Shown in pieces: positions 37,574 to 51,018 of a DNA stretch of 64,000 nucleotides. A model generated the notes under the pieces. It saw only the letters and a list, made by a program, of their open reading frames with translations. It was not told the DNA's origin and searched no databases. Where the stretch lies: the NCBI GenBank assembly GCA_012295275.1, contig CM022674.1, forward strand, positions 13,768,864 through 13,832,863. Reading direction: 5' to 3'. Within the stretch, counting starts at the first letter, position 1; the number at the start of each line of letters is the position of its first letter. Origin of the DNA: Chrysomallon squamiferum. Its lineage: Eukaryota; Mollusca; Gastropoda; Neomphalida; Peltospiridae. The position numbers and the translations under genes were made by a program.

Positions 37574-40255
37574 AAGAGATGTACATTCCATGCAGAGACT
37601 TTACATGATTACTGCAGAGAAACTAAAAATGCTAGAGCATAATAGATCATGTCAGTTTAAAAATATATAAATAAACTTATACATAAGCATCTGGAATTTA
37701 CCAACAAATTGGTCAAAATATTCTATGAATATATTGAAAGCAGCATCAATAGCAGCATGAGATACTGATTTTCTAAACTGATTAAATAAACAGTGAAACC
37801 ATTTTCTAAACTTTCAAAAGTGAATGGTTTTAAGTTGATACTGTTAGCTTGTGTTGAATGAAAGAAATGCACATGCTGGTCTCTTTAGATAGATAATCAG
37901 ACTGATACAGAGGTGGATGTATTATTATTACTAATACTACTACTACCACTTTTATTACTACTGCTACTACTACTACCTCAGCCCTGCTACTATTTTTGCC
38001 ACTGCTGCTACTACTACCATTATCACTATCATTGCCATCATTACCACAACTACTACTTCTACTGCCAGTTCTATGTCTTCAACTACCAATGCCACCTCTA
38101 CCTCTGCTACTACTACAAATACTACCACATTAATACTACTGTATCTATTGTTATCACACTTAAACTTCAACCAATGGTAACACTGTTACCATTTCCACTA
38201 CTACTACTACTACTACTTCTGGTGCTGCTACTACTACTGTTACTGCTATCATTATGAAAAGTGGAAAAGGGGTTATAGTACTCAGTGACTGTGACCTTGA
38301 TTGATTGACTGATTGATCACACCCAAATACAAAATAAAAATAACTCGCTATAGGAGAAAATTTTACAAATAAATTGGATGATTCCATTACACTTGTGGCT
38401 TGAAATGATGAGTAATTACTGATTTGTTATTTTGAAGGAAGAGTTTAATTTTTAAAATATGAGATAAAGTGTGGGTGATACACAACTCCATAGATTAGTA
38501 CGAATCTGCAAACATCCTGTGATCAATCATTACTTATTAGTTTCTTTCAAAGAACAATTAATATTTAAAACAGATAACATCCGAGTAATACATAAATTAC
38601 TTGTTTTGTTATTTTACAGGGAATAAATGTTATTCAATGCAATTTTTGAAATGTCCTTTACTTCAGAATCATAGTGTTCCAAAGTTACCACTATTTAACG
38701 TAACTTTGTATGGCATATAACTTTATTTTATTTTAAAAATAAAAAGTGAATTGTTATGAATCGTTTTGTTTTTAATTAGTTTCATCATGTGCGAATTTTG
38801 GTTTAATTTTGAACACCGCTAAATTAAATAATGAAATTGTCAAACCACAATAAAAACAAAATACGTCTTCCCGATTATTATTAAAATACATTTTCTATCA
38901 CGACCTTATTTACAAATATAAAATAATTATTTTCAGTTAATACAGAATAACTTATTAAAAGTTTTAAAAATATAAAAATTAGAGTAAACAAAAAAAAATG
39001 TAGTTTTAAAACGATTCAACCGTTATTTTTGTCAATCAAGACATCAAAATTTTAAATTCATTGACCATTTTTTGTCAAATATTTTATTAAATGGTATTTT
39101 TATTATTATTATTATTATCATCATTATTATTATCTACACCGTGGGGAAAAAAAAGAAGTAAATACACAAAAAAGAGGTCAGCGGGCGTGTCCGTCGCAGA
39201 AAAGAGTTTTGGGTAAGGCAAGAAAATGGGTTCTCGTTACGATTGCAGGACACAAGTGAGTGTCCAGCATATCGGATCGTAACTTGTCTTTATACAGGTT
39301 TTTATACAGGCTTTCTGATTATACAGTCTTGTTAATGCGGTTACAATTCTGTAACCACGGGTTTCATGGCCGGTACCTCTGACATCGCCCGTAATATAAA
39401 TACGTCAATGCTTTTGTAGTTACAGCGCGTACGTGACTGAAAACATATCTGGTTGAATTGTAATCTGACGTTGGTTCAGTGTTGTTTGTTTATTTGTGTT
39501 TTTGCGTTCAACAATAATTAAATTTGTGTGGAAATGATATCATAATAACGAAATGCATTAATGTGTATATTTTCTGGGACAGATTTTATACTTTGTGTCT
39601 ATGATAAAAAAAATATAAAAAAATAGTTAAACATAATTAGTGATTATTTTATAATACGGAAGTAAAAGTCCCGAATTAAACGTTTACCTTTACTTAAAGG
39701 ATTAATTATTTTTGTTATATTTGAATTATTGAACACAATTTCATACTTTATAAATTGTTTTTAGGTTGGTAGCCATCAAAGAATGACGTAAACGACAAAT
39801 GGAACGAATGCAGGAAATCTGAGCTTCGAACGACTTAAATATATTTCACTTTCAAGCACAACTGTAATAAATGAAATTAAAAGTATATAAGAAATATATA
39901 ATCATTTTTTATAAATTCAGTTAATTTTCATCTCTATTCTGCTTGACAGATTATTTTTATGAACATTCACCAAGTTAACGAATATCAGTTGTTTAAGTGA
40001 AAACCCGAATGATAAGACTAAATACCTTGCAGTCTATTCGATGTAAAACATAAAGTTACTTGTGCTGCATTATTTGAACCAAAAAAACAAGTAACATTAA
40101 TAATTTGTTTATATTAAAAACTGATAGGTTTATCTTTTTGTGGCCAACTTAAATATTTATTTTGTTTGTATTTATTTTCCTTTCTTTCTTTATTTAATGT
40201 ATTATATATATTGATATTAATTTTTAAATTATTCATCCTTCTTCTTCTTCTTCTT

Positions 40256-40286
<31 letters not shown>

Positions 40287-41110
40287 TTATTATTATTATT
40301 ATTATTATTATTTTAAAACTGACATATCATGATACTATTTATCTTCATGTATATTTGTTATCGGTGTTATTCTATGTATTACTTTATTTATTTACTTCTT
40401 TTTTTTTTGGGGGGGTTCTTTTTTTAAAGGGATTTTCGCTTAAGTGATTCATTTAAGGATTTGAAATTTTATTCTTAATTTTTTTTTTAAATAAATATTT
40501 AGTAAGTTAGTATCTGTAAATTAATTAAATCATTTACGTCATGTATGAAAAATACTACTGTGTCTATAAAATGAAATACCTAAGATCGTACATATAATGT
40601 TATTGTTTAATCGATGGTGAGCTTGCGTTCGTAGTGAAGTCACAAGTTAATACGGTTTTAGAATATGAATATACATATGTTGTTCTTGCTGTTGTTGCTG
40701 CTGCTTCTACTATTTTGTTGTTGTTGTTATTGCTAATACTAATCCTAATACTAATACTACTGCTATGCTACTATTACTACTTTTACTATATTATGTTTTC
40801 AATAGGAAACATACCTTTTATTTTTTACCATCATTAATATTTTGAAATTGGTATGACTAAAACTGTTACAGTTACAACAGATCATTTTTTTTAAATTTTT
40901 TATTATTATTATTATTATCTCATGGCACAGAAAATACTCCGGTGATATTATTATTATCATAGTACTGAAAACAGTACAATAACAGTGACAACAAATATCT
41001 GGTAGTGGTGTGGATCTAAAATGCATTATTAACCCTTATAACGAATTATAATATTATTATTATGTTTTAATGCTTTTCGATCTTGGCGGAAATTTAGTTA
41101 CGAAACGAAA
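37539..41110. other. Intergenic between cyclase and MRPS22
   Basis: Contains an (AT)n run (37541-37571), imperfect (ACT/CTA)n-type sequence (37915-38260), a CpG-richer patch (39175-39440), (CTT)n-(ATT)n (40230-40312) and poly-T runs. No exon is supported; ORFs over the ACT and CTT repeats are artefacts. Confidence 0.6.
39175..39440. promoter_or_regulatory. CpG-richer patch, possible promoter or 5' exon
   Basis: In an AT-rich setting this patch carries many CpGs (GCGGGCGTGTCCGTCGCAG, CGCCCGT, CAGCGCGTACGTGAC) and a donor-like TTTTGG|GTAAGG at about 39213. It might be a promoter or an untranslated first exon of a downstream plus-strand gene. The evidence is composition only. Confidence 0.25.
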
Positions 41111-41913
41111 ATGGCTGCACCCATGGAAAGACATTTGATGCACATCTTCCGCAGATTACTGCATCAGAAACATGCCCATTTGTTTCGAAAATCTTTGACT
41201 TGTTGTTCGTCGCTCAACAGAAAATGTAATGTATTTCATAGTTTATTCGAAAGAAATTTAAACTTTCTTTTGTTTAATTCTTAATGCGAATAGGATTCGG
41301 ACGTTACGAGTACAACTACAAGGATCATTATCATAGGATGATGATCTTTACTCGACTTGTCTTAAAAGCGTTCCTTCGCAATTATTATTATTATTATTAT
41401 TATTATTAAACATGTACCTCTGACATAAACCAAAAAAAGGAATTCTGATATAATGAAATTAATGATAGCCCATAACTAGTATTTTTTTGACAGTTCTGAT
41501 TTCATGTGAAATCTTAATCTCTCTTTTGACTATTCTGAAACAAGAAAATCACAGCTGTAAATTATTTATTTTATAACCATGTTGTAATAACTGTTTTGCA
41601 ATTATTGCTTGGAGGTTTCTGTTTCTTTCTTTAATTTATCATTTTTATTTTTATCTATTTATCTTTTTTTTTTTTTTTTAAATTGTTGATTTTTTTTTTT
41701 ATCAAAGATTATAAACATATTTCAGATGGTGATGATGCTGGAGTCAAATCTGCGAGTTTCAAGAAAGATCCTCTTCCAGTATTTCTAAGTGACAAAGTAC
41801 AGAGACTGCTGCAGACAATGACAGGATTTGATGTACTCAAAATGGCTGGTCCAAAACCTGCTCCTCTCAGCACACCACAGTACAAACTGTTAACAGAGGA
41901 AGAACTAAAACAA
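41111..41913 (+). CDS. MRPS22: Mitochondrial ribosomal protein S22, N-terminal exons
   Basis: Exon 1 (41111-41225) starts MAAPMERHLMHIFRRLLHQK and is rich in Arg, His and hydrophobic residues with almost no acidic ones, as expected of a mitochondrial targeting sequence; it ends AAA T|GTAATG. Exon 2 (41726-41913, acceptor TATTTCAG; an in-frame alternative at 41708) joins as T|AT and encodes PVFLSDKVQRLLQTMTGFDV and TPQYKLLTEEELKQ. This aligns with the metazoan MRPS22 N-terminal motif (V-Q-x-[IL]-L-x-x-MTG ... P-x-YKLMT), a small-subunit mitoribosome protein. The donor is CAA|GTATAT. The remaining roughly 250 residues should follow downstream, but no matching exon was found before the next gene. 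The AAAATGGCTGC context at the start resembles YY1-type promoter/initiator elements of housekeeping genes. Confidence 0.82.
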
Positions 41914-43647
41914 GTATATAACACTTTGCTGATATAACCAGATCAGTCTTAAAATAAAAACTCTTAAAGAAAACCAGAAGTCTGTATCAACCTCATGTAA
42001 ATATGTTCTCTTTCAGATTTTTAATGGTCAACCAGTTTATTTTCTGTTTACTATTAAAAGCATTGGCTTATTACTTTCTTTATCTTTTTCACTTCTTTTA
42101 ACCTGTTGTTGTTAGTGTTACATTTTTTGATTATTTGATTCATATGTCATTGTAGTACAGCCAATAGCTAAACTACTTTTATGCTAGGGTGTTATTAAAC
42201 ATTCTTAAAAATATATAATTATGTTTTAGAAAAGAATACATTTATGCAAGAACATTTTTTCATCAATATACAAAAGTTTTAAAACTGGCAAAAGAATTAT
42301 ATATAAATTTTAAATGTAAGAAACTTTCAATTATTTATTCTTGATTACATTTTTTCTCTTTTTTCAACTGATGGTAAAGGGAGATAAATGGCCAATTAGA
42401 AAACAACCTGGGAATTCAGGCTTAGTTTGAGAAATCACAGTTACTTCCCATGAAAACAGAACTAAAATTCTATTAAATAAATTTCTTGGGGACATTTTTT
42501 TTTTTTTTTATCTTTTTATGTTTATTGTTTGTTTGTTTATCTTTTTATGTTTATTGTTTGTTTGTTTATCAATTTTTATTATAGGCATTTCAATATGTGT
42601 GTGTGTGTGTGTGTGTGTACTTTTCAAACTTTTAAGAAATAAAGTTTATTTCATCTGTTGGTGCACACACAGATACACACAAACACACGGACACAGACAT
42701 ACACACATGCACAGCAATGGTTTAATATGATGTGAGCACCCTTTTCCTCACTGTCAAACTCCTAAATTTCCAACTCTGTGCCTCGCTATTTCATTTTGGT
42801 ACAGAATTTGTCTAACCAAAATCATTTGAATATCTAATAAAAAAGCAAAACATTGTTTATGAAATAATACTACGACAAAGTCTCCCGAGTAATTTCTTTA
42901 TCTCAGAGACCTGAATTTATTAAAATCATAAATAACTGATAAAGAAAGAAACTCTGCTTTGGAAGAGAATGAAGGTAAACTGTTAATTCTAATAAATTCT
43001 ACCTGAATATTACTTAGTGCTACTTACCATAGTATAATTATTTCATAAAAATTTTAGCAACCTTTTCGAGTCTTTTTTTGTTTTCATCTTCCACAATTTT
43101 TGTGTTAAACTATATTTTCAGCTAAATAGTAACCACATCAGTTGTAAGTATATAACAAACATTTTTCATCAGAAGCAAAACTAATTCATTTAATATCAGT
43201 GTATTTATATTGTGAACCTGTGACTAAAGAAATTTATGTAATAAATTAAATGAAATATAATCGTTTGTTTTGTGATAGCTGTATTCAGATTTTATAGTAA
43301 TAATCATGAAAGAGACACGATACACAGTTTCTCCAGCTGAATTCTAACAGAAAATTACTGTTTGTCAATTACTCTGAAGATGGATGAAAATAATAAATAA
43401 AAAAAAAAAAAAACTATTTACATTTGCAATATTTTGTTTTCTCTTCTTTAACTGAATTTAGAATGATGGATCATAATTAAAAGCACAATTATTTCGTCAA
43501 CAATCTAATGACCTTACTATCTATGAAGATGGCAAAGTATATATATAAAAGCGACCTCATTATTCAACAGCAAGTTTCCACTCGCAAATCGTATATTTTA
43601 TAATAATTTAAAGTGTTGAGATGATAAAATTCTATTTTTATGTTGTA

Positions 43648-43690
<43 letters not shown>

Positions 43691-46066
43691 CTATATCTAA
43701 TTGTTTTAATGATAAATTAAAAATAATGTACGTAACAGAAGATCAAAAATTCAGTCATAAAAATGTTCTGAAACGTTATTTGCAACAAGTTTAATGACAG
43801 GAAAAGTGATAATATCTTGTAATATGTGCTGAGACAATATTAATAATTTAATATTTCAATCCGTATTAGAGCACCGACTGAGGAATTTACAACATAATGC
43901 TTAAAGAGAAGACATTTATCAGCTGCCAGGAATGCGCCATACTTGTCAATTTGATAAAATTCTTTGATGTGACAAATCTGGACTGCTCCTATTGCTTATA
44001 AAATTATACCAGCTAAACTACTGATTTAAAACTAAAAAAAAAAATCTGTTGTTAAAGCTATAAGCTTATTCATATGTGTGTATGCATGTGTGTGTGCGCG
44101 AACAAAAGTTTAATCATTTTGTCAATACCTCGCGATGATTTTGAAATGTTACTGAAAGTCGAAGACTTCAGACTACTGCAATAGAATAAAATAATATTTA
44201 CGCAGCCACCGTTTAATCACTATTTAATAATTAAATAATTAAATATGATCTGTTTATTAAATCTTGAACAACATATGACATTGATTAATATTATTCCACA
44301 GCATTCTCACATTTAACACCAGTTAATGAAATGACATAAATCTTTTCCTAAAATTAAAACTACAGCTCAAAGTCATAGTGATTTCTCTTGTGAAATTTCT
44401 GACAGTCCGAAAGTCTTTCCATTAAAAATAGAAATAATAGGTATACAGTATATAGTTCCAAACTGTGTCATACCATTTTGGTTGACAAATGTTTTTAAAA
44501 ACCAACACCATTAAAATATTTGAAAAATTTAGTATACAGGTTTGATGGGTTAAATCTTATTTATAATAACAAAACGAATGCTAACATTGATTCTAACTTC
44601 ACATTTCATCCATAATAGTTTGTGACCTATCAATACAATAACTATTTAAAAATAAAAACAAAACAAAACAAAATAAAACAACCTTGTTGAGAGCAAATGG
44701 GTTTTTAGCTGAAGATTGGTTTTTGGATTGCTTTCGAATGATTTAATTTTTAAAACATTTTATCTAATATTATGTGCATATTTTCGTTAAAAGCAAAGCT
44801 TCCATGAATTTAGAATGTGGACATTATTTGGATGCAATAATAATTCACACAGCAAATAGAATGCCTATTTATAAACGAAAAATTATTTGTACAAATATTT
44901 TATTAGATTGTGTATATTTGTGTTACAAAATATTTATGAAATATTAAATATTCTTTATTAAATAAAGAGCATTTATTTATTAAGGAGTATGTCTTATCAA
45001 ATAACTACATTACAATTTATGAAAATAAAGGGATAAAACTGTTAACTGTTAATTATATTTGTAATGCAAGCCTATCAGTAAAATGTATTTTTATTTATCC
45101 TTTTACATCTTCTTATTTTACATTATTATCTATAAAACGAACCTATAAATAAAATTAAAAAAAAAAAAAAAAAAAAAATTCAAAAAAAAAAAAAAAAAAA
45201 CAAACAAATAAGAAAGAAATAAAACGAAAAAAAAATCGCCATACGCCATTAAATACAACATAATCGTCTGTCCTGAAAATGTATTTGATAATGTTTTTAT
45301 ACATTTCGTGATGGAATTCTGAATAGAATTTAGGACAGAATAATTTTTTGAATATTTTAGGATAATATATGAAACAAAATATATTAGAAAGATATTTTAG
45401 ACTGTAATTGTGTCGGGTTATGTAAAAGGAGAGATTTACAACGTAATATCATTAGCAGAAGAACTAATTATTCAAGTTAAAATACAGCCAAAATTAAATA
45501 TAATATTTTTTAAATGCATTGTCTACTTCAGGCATACAAAATATTTGAGGTAATTTTTATTTTTTTTTATGAATATTTATACCATATGTTTTTGTTTATA
45601 TCTTCTAAATTTCATTATTTTTTTTTTTTTAAATGAGTGCGTGTTCGTAATTCACAATTACTCTGATGATTAGTCGATTCGCATCAATTCCTTTAAAATC
45701 ATTCTCTATTTGTAAAAGAAAATTCAGACTATAAAAAATAATAATAATAACAATATTTAGTGAATAAACTTTTATGTTTAGTGGTTCAGTAAAAGAATAC
45801 AAACAGGCTTGAACTTAATCAAAGGTTAAATATATAAAGAAAGAAATTTAAAAATAAATGATGTTCATTAATATAAAATACATTTTTAAAAATCTCCTTT
45901 TCAAAAACGAAAAATATTCTCAATTAACATTGATTAATGCCGAAATGTAATCAAACTTAACTAGAAAACTGAATTTGACTTTTTTGCCACAGATCTAATA
46001 AATGATGTCAACAATGCAAGTTCAAGACTTGAACAGAACTACAGAAGGAAAATAAGAAAAGAATAA
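41914..46066. other. AT-rich region, no firm exon
   Basis: Expected to be MRPS22 intron or intergenic DNA. It has CA/GT tracts near 42594-42710, an (AT)n run (43649-43689) and poly-A at 45158-45200. Apart from the short Cys-rich ORF at 43897-44001 nothing resembles coding sequence. Confidence 0.5.
43897..44001 (+). pseudogene. Short Cys-rich ORF, possible zinc-finger relic
   Basis: A 34-codon ATG-to-TAA frame contains SCQECAIL and TNLDCSYC, two CxxC pairs 21 residues apart. The spacing loosely recalls the first-half fingers of the 5' zinc-finger gene (SCLLCRRS ... DNLRCDVC). It lies about 2 kb upstream of the second zinc-finger gene, on the same strand. It could be a decayed remnant of that gene's missing 5' half, or chance. 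Confidence 0.25.
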
Positions 46067-47029
46067 TGTTTTTTTAACATCTATCCAGTTTGTAAAAAAC
46101 TAATTGGAGAAAGAAAACGTTTGAATAGACATATGGAAAGCACACCGAAAGAATCTGAGAATTATATCTGTAATATCTGTAATAAAAAATACAGTTCATT
46201 ACGTTATCTTCGTCGTCACACAATGAACCTCCACATCTCAAAGCGAAACCATATTTGTCCTATGTGTGGTAAGAACTTCAGTTCAAGAAATTCCATGCTC
46301 TGTCACTTAGAGATACACAAGAACAAGAATGAGCGAAAATACAGATACAAGTGTTCTGTATGTTCTCGTGGATTTAATGGAAAAGCAAATCTAGAAGATC
46401 ACATGAACAAGCACACTGGTGACAAACCACATAGCTGCCCTCAGTGTGGAAAGAAATTTGGTTTCCGCAGCATGCTGTCCAAACATAATCAGTTTGTCCA
46501 TTCTGATCTTCGTCCACATGTCTGTTCCGTTTGCGCCAAATCCTTTAAATCAAAATACATCCTCTTGTCACATATGGTATCTCATACTGGAATAAGTAAG
46601 TACAACTGTACTCACTGTATGAGACCATTTTCCACATGTAGCAGCTTACATCGACACGTACCGAGGTGCAGTGTCGGCAAGATGAAAGAAGGATCTGTAG
46701 ACGTCAAAACAGACGTGTCTTCAGAAGAAAATAACAAAGAAGTCTTAGATAACCAAGTAGAAAAAGTATCATTATGTAACAGTAACCAGGCATTTGTTTC
46801 CAGTGGATGTTACACAATTAACATGTTTGGTGCAGGGTCTAAAGTAGAGCCTTCTGAAATGATGGACCTACCAGAAGAAATGTTGGAAGAACTGAACACA
46901 GATAGAACAAGCCTGCCGATTGAGAAGGTCTATGTGTGTAGTGAATGTATGGCAACATTTGATACACTGGATGAAACTAAAAATCATATTGCAGCTTATC
47001 ATAATTTAAATGTTTTAGAGAACATTTAA
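46067..47029 (+). CDS. C2H2 zinc-finger protein, paralogue of the 5' gene
   Basis: A single uninterrupted frame runs from just after a TAA at 46064-46066 to TAA 47027-47029. It has a degenerate first finger (YPVCKKLI...HMEST: first Cys is Tyr, last His is Thr), seven C2H2/C2HC fingers (CNICNKKY, CPMCGKNF, CSVCSRGF, CPQCGKKF, CSVCAKSF, CTHCMRPF, then after a 90-residue spacer CSECMATF) and a short tail. The order and linkers (HTGDKPHS, FVHSDLRP, HTGISKYN) match the second half of the gene at 792-1766, so the two are duplicates. The true start is uncertain: the first in-frame ATG is at 46133, and upstream exons may exist. A likely DNA-binding nuclear protein. The first half of the paralogue is missing here. 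A poly-A signal AATAAA lies at about 47566. Confidence 0.85.
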   Translation, partial: CFFNIYPVCKKLIGERKRLNRHMESTPKESENYICNICNKKYSSLRYLRRHTMNLHISKRNHICPMCGKNFSSRNSMLCHLEIHKNKNERKYRYKCSVCSRGFNGKANLEDHMNKHTGDKPHSCPQCGKKFGFRSMLSKHNQFVHSDLRPHVCSVCAKSFKSKYILLSHMVSHTGISKYNCTHCMRPFSTCSSLHRHVPRCSVGKMKEGSVDVKTDVSSEENNKEVLDNQVEKVSLCNSNQAFVSSGCYTINMFGAGSKVEPSEMMDLPEEMLEELNTDRTSLPIEKVYVCSECMATFDTLDETKNHIAAYHNLNVLENI

Positions 47030-50000
47030 AACAAACCTTTTAACTTAGACAAAATAAAAAATTTGTTTTATAAATACTTGTTCAGTTAGACATGTTAAGA
47101 AACAGTTATCATAACTGAAAAACGTCTAGCAAATTTTTACGTGCTTATTGAGAGAAACATTAGAACTATGAAAAAGTTCTAAAAATTATCTTTTTTTAGT
47201 TCTTTTTCGATGTTTCAAAAAAAAAAAAAGTGCTAACTGAAGAGACCATGCAGAAACAGGGTTCTGATATTAATACATTAATCTGTTTAAAATGAAATTC
47301 TCAACGCCGCCAAAAAAAAAAAAAAAAAAATAACGGCAAACCACAATTTAATTTTTGTGTAACGATTTTTGTTACCATCTGTAAATTGGCTGCTTATTTC
47401 AAGTTTGTTTATAGAAGAAGAAAAAAATAAAATTATATTTGATTATAATTCAATAGTGATGCTTCGTTAAAAGTTAAATGTTATTTTATTTGACCTTTGT
47501 AATATAGAAATTATTATGTATCTGAGAAAGTTTATTTTGTTCACTGGAACATTTAAATACTGTGAAATAAAATCCTTTTTATTATTTTTTTAACTGGTTA
47601 ATAATAATTCCACTAAAAAATGAGTAACAATTAGTTTAATGTTTATTCCAGCTTGTAATGTCTTCTGTATCAAAGGCTCTGTTTTTTGAATCATTAAGAA
47701 ATATGATTTTTGGTTTATATTTTTATTTTAACTTATGCAGTAAATCAAAATTAACATCTTGTGTTGTTGCCATGTTAATAAAATTTAAAATCTTAATATT
47801 TTTCTTCAATGTTTGCATTAGTAATAAAAGATTATTTTATACTTCAAAGCCTTTATTTCAATTTGCTAGTTGAAAAACTGAAAAACTTGTATATGAGCAA
47901 TTTTTCTGTTTGTTATTTTATATGGTAAGAATATAAATGAATCAAAATTAATTTTTAATGTTTATTTATGTTGTAAATTTCATCTGTATAACAGGCCACC
48001 TCTGTTTTCTGATTTATAGATCAATTTATTTTTTGATTTAATTATTTAATGTAACTGATGGCAGTATATTCAAAATAAAAGCAATTTTTCTGTTTCTTGC
48101 CTTAAATAACAGGAGGATAAATGCAGAAAATAATTATTTACATTTAAAAAAAAAAAGAAACAAAAACATTGATATAGCAATATTTATTTCATAAGCAGTG
48201 ACATGAAGGTCAAAAACATGTTCTAATATTTGTTTTTTGAGCACTAATTGAAAAAATAAACTAAAAAAACCTATATTCCTCCTACAGTATAAAAATAAAT
48301 CAACATCAATAATGGATTATCAAATATAATAAAAACAAGATTAAAACAGCAGCTATTTTGTAGTAAATTTAGTCGATGTACAGAAACAAAATATGAATAA
48401 TTTTTTTTGCTTTTCAAAAAGCTTTAAAAAAAACAAACAAAATTATAAACTGTAGTGTGATGTGTATATGAAGCAAGTTGCAATGATTTTGAAAATTCAA
48501 AATTAATGTTCATTTAAATATATATTTTAACAATTAACAATCTTATGCATGACCATAAATATTAAAGAGTGTGTGCGTGTGTGTGTGTAATAACTGGGCT
48601 TCAGCAGAGTGCATCCTGTTTCAGAATTTACACAATATTACTTATAATTATTGTTACATCAGTTATAATCATTTGTGAAAAAAATATTTAAATACATTAA
48701 CTATTTTTCCATAGAAATAGAAATTTCCACTTCCACTTTTCATAATTTTCTTTTTACACATGTGAAAGATCCAATATGTAATATTAAAAAAGATGCTTAA
48801 TTTAATTTATAAATTAAAAGATTGGAAGAGAATGGTAATAGTTACAGTATCAGACATAAATATTATTGAAATAATTATAACATGTAAGATAGTCTATTGA
48901 TTTCCATTTTACTTGAAATATAACACATTTTATGATTTTTAAGTTAAAACAAATAAATTCACTATACATTACTGATGAATTTAATAAATAATAAAAAATA
49001 AAAATAAAAAAAATAAACCTCTACAATATATGACAAATAAACTATTAAATTAAAAATAATGTTAAAACAAATAACAACACCATAGATTACTGATAAATTT
49101 TAAAAATAGATATAAACATGTCTACTATCCTAGCTGAATAAAAGAAATACCTAATATAAAGCTACTAACAATTGTTAAAAGTTTAAAACCATAGGCACAA
49201 GGTGTAAAACATCAAAATATGAATTTACTATTGCAACACACATTAAGTAACCTTGAAAATAAATTACAAAAAAAAAAGAAAAAGAAATTTAAAACCATAT
49301 TTCACAATTCAGACAATGTATACACTTACAATATATTTTATTACTGGCAAAAGAAAATAAAAAAAAAATAGCATAAGTAAAAAACTAACAGGAAAAGTAC
49401 TATTTTACAGAATAACAAGATTTCAAAATCTTCCAAAATTTAGTCAAAAAAAAGGGATATAACAAAAAAGAAGAAGAAAAAAAGAAGAGAAAAAGATAAA
49501 AATTAAAAGAAATTAAAAATTAAAATTTAAAAAAATTCATAAAAATGATAAATTTAAATAAAGAATAAATTAAAAAATAAAAAAGAACACTAAATTACTT
49601 TTCTATGGAATAATTTAAAAAACAAAATGAAAGAAGTAAATAAAATTTAATGATTACATACAGAAAAAATCAGAAGTAAAGTACAGAATTATTTGTCTTT
49701 GTAGAAACCATATATAACACAGTATTAAATAAAAAAATTCAACTTGTTTGTTGAAAATAAAATGAAAGAACTGATACAAGCAAGGAATGTATGGTGTTGA
49801 TGTAAAAAAGGAATGTACAATTTCAATGAATGCTTTTGTCAGCATAGGAATGTTAAAAACTGTTGAAAAGAGGTTATATTTTAAAATTAAAATAAAATAG
49901 AAGCATGATATTAACAATTATGTTAGCTTAAATTATTTTATAATAATAACAAATATTTTAAACCTGAGGAATAAATAAATATTTAAATTTATTTTTAAAT

Positions 50001-50433
50001 ATTATTTATTTAGTCAAGCCCAAACAAATATGTAATCATTTTTAACTTAATGATTTACATTAAAAGAGATTTCTAATTATTCAAATTATAACTGACTAAG
50101 TATATTTGCATGTGTGTATGTGTGTTTATACACACCTGTACAAAGTTTAATCAAGATCCACATTTTCAGTGAGCAAAAAAAATAAGGTCTTGAGTAGTCT
50201 GCAGTATTTCTTGTACATATTAATTCAATTTATTGCACATCCACTTTCATATCAACTTAACTTATGCACATGTATACCTGTCTGTGTGTGTATGTGTGTA
50301 ATATATATGCACGAATGCCTCAGATATTCCATTTTTTTGATGTTTATATGTTCCTTTATTTGATGCCATTTTCATTAATATTATTTCTTTTAAAATTACA
50401 AACATTTGAACGTATATATGGTGAAATTCAAGG

Positions 50434-50468
<35 letters not shown>

Positions 50469-50795
50469 CTTAATTATTTATTTGTTTGTTGCTATTATTA
50501 TTATATCTGGAAATCTAGGGTTTAAAGCAACTGACATTAGATTTCATTTTTCATTTTTATTTTTTACAGTTTATTGACAATATCAGCATGGTAACAACAA
50601 CATTCATTATTTTATTAATGTCATTTAGAAACACTAACGAAATTTTTATATTAAATTTTTTAACTCATAATTTTTATGATTAACTCAAGTATAGCATTAA
50701 TTCTATTTTTTATTTAAAACATTGATTTTTTTTTTTCCCCAATAGAATTCTGTAACCACAAAGAAAGAAATAAAATCAAAATCATCTTATTAATG
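47030..50795. other. AT-rich intergenic, convergent gene ends
   Basis: Lies between the 3' ends of the plus-strand zinc-finger gene and the minus-strand JmjC gene. It has long A-rich runs (49400-49640), an (AT)n tract (50437-50465) and a probable SINE tail at 48640-48760. A minus-strand AATAAA at about 50570-50575 could terminate the JmjC transcript. No exon is supported. Confidence 0.6.
48640..48760 (-). repeat. SINE tail fragment
   Basis: TTATTGTTACATCAGTTATA...TTTGTGAAAAAAAT is similar to the tail part of the SINE at 53911-54190 (TTATTGTTACATCAGTTAAA...TTAATGAAAAAAAT), in the same orientation. Confidence 0.5.
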
Positions 50796-50983
50796 TTATG
50801 TTGCGCCATGTTTATTCAGAGATTTTATTTGTTTTAGCATAAATTCTGTTACTGATCTTCCTCGTTCAAGCAGATGTGAAGGCAGCAAGGATATGAACAG
50901 TTTGACCTGAAAAATAAAAAATAAAATAAATAAAATAAACAAATAAACAACAAAATTAAATAAAAAATAAACAAACAAACCAA

Positions 50984-51018
<35 letters not shown>

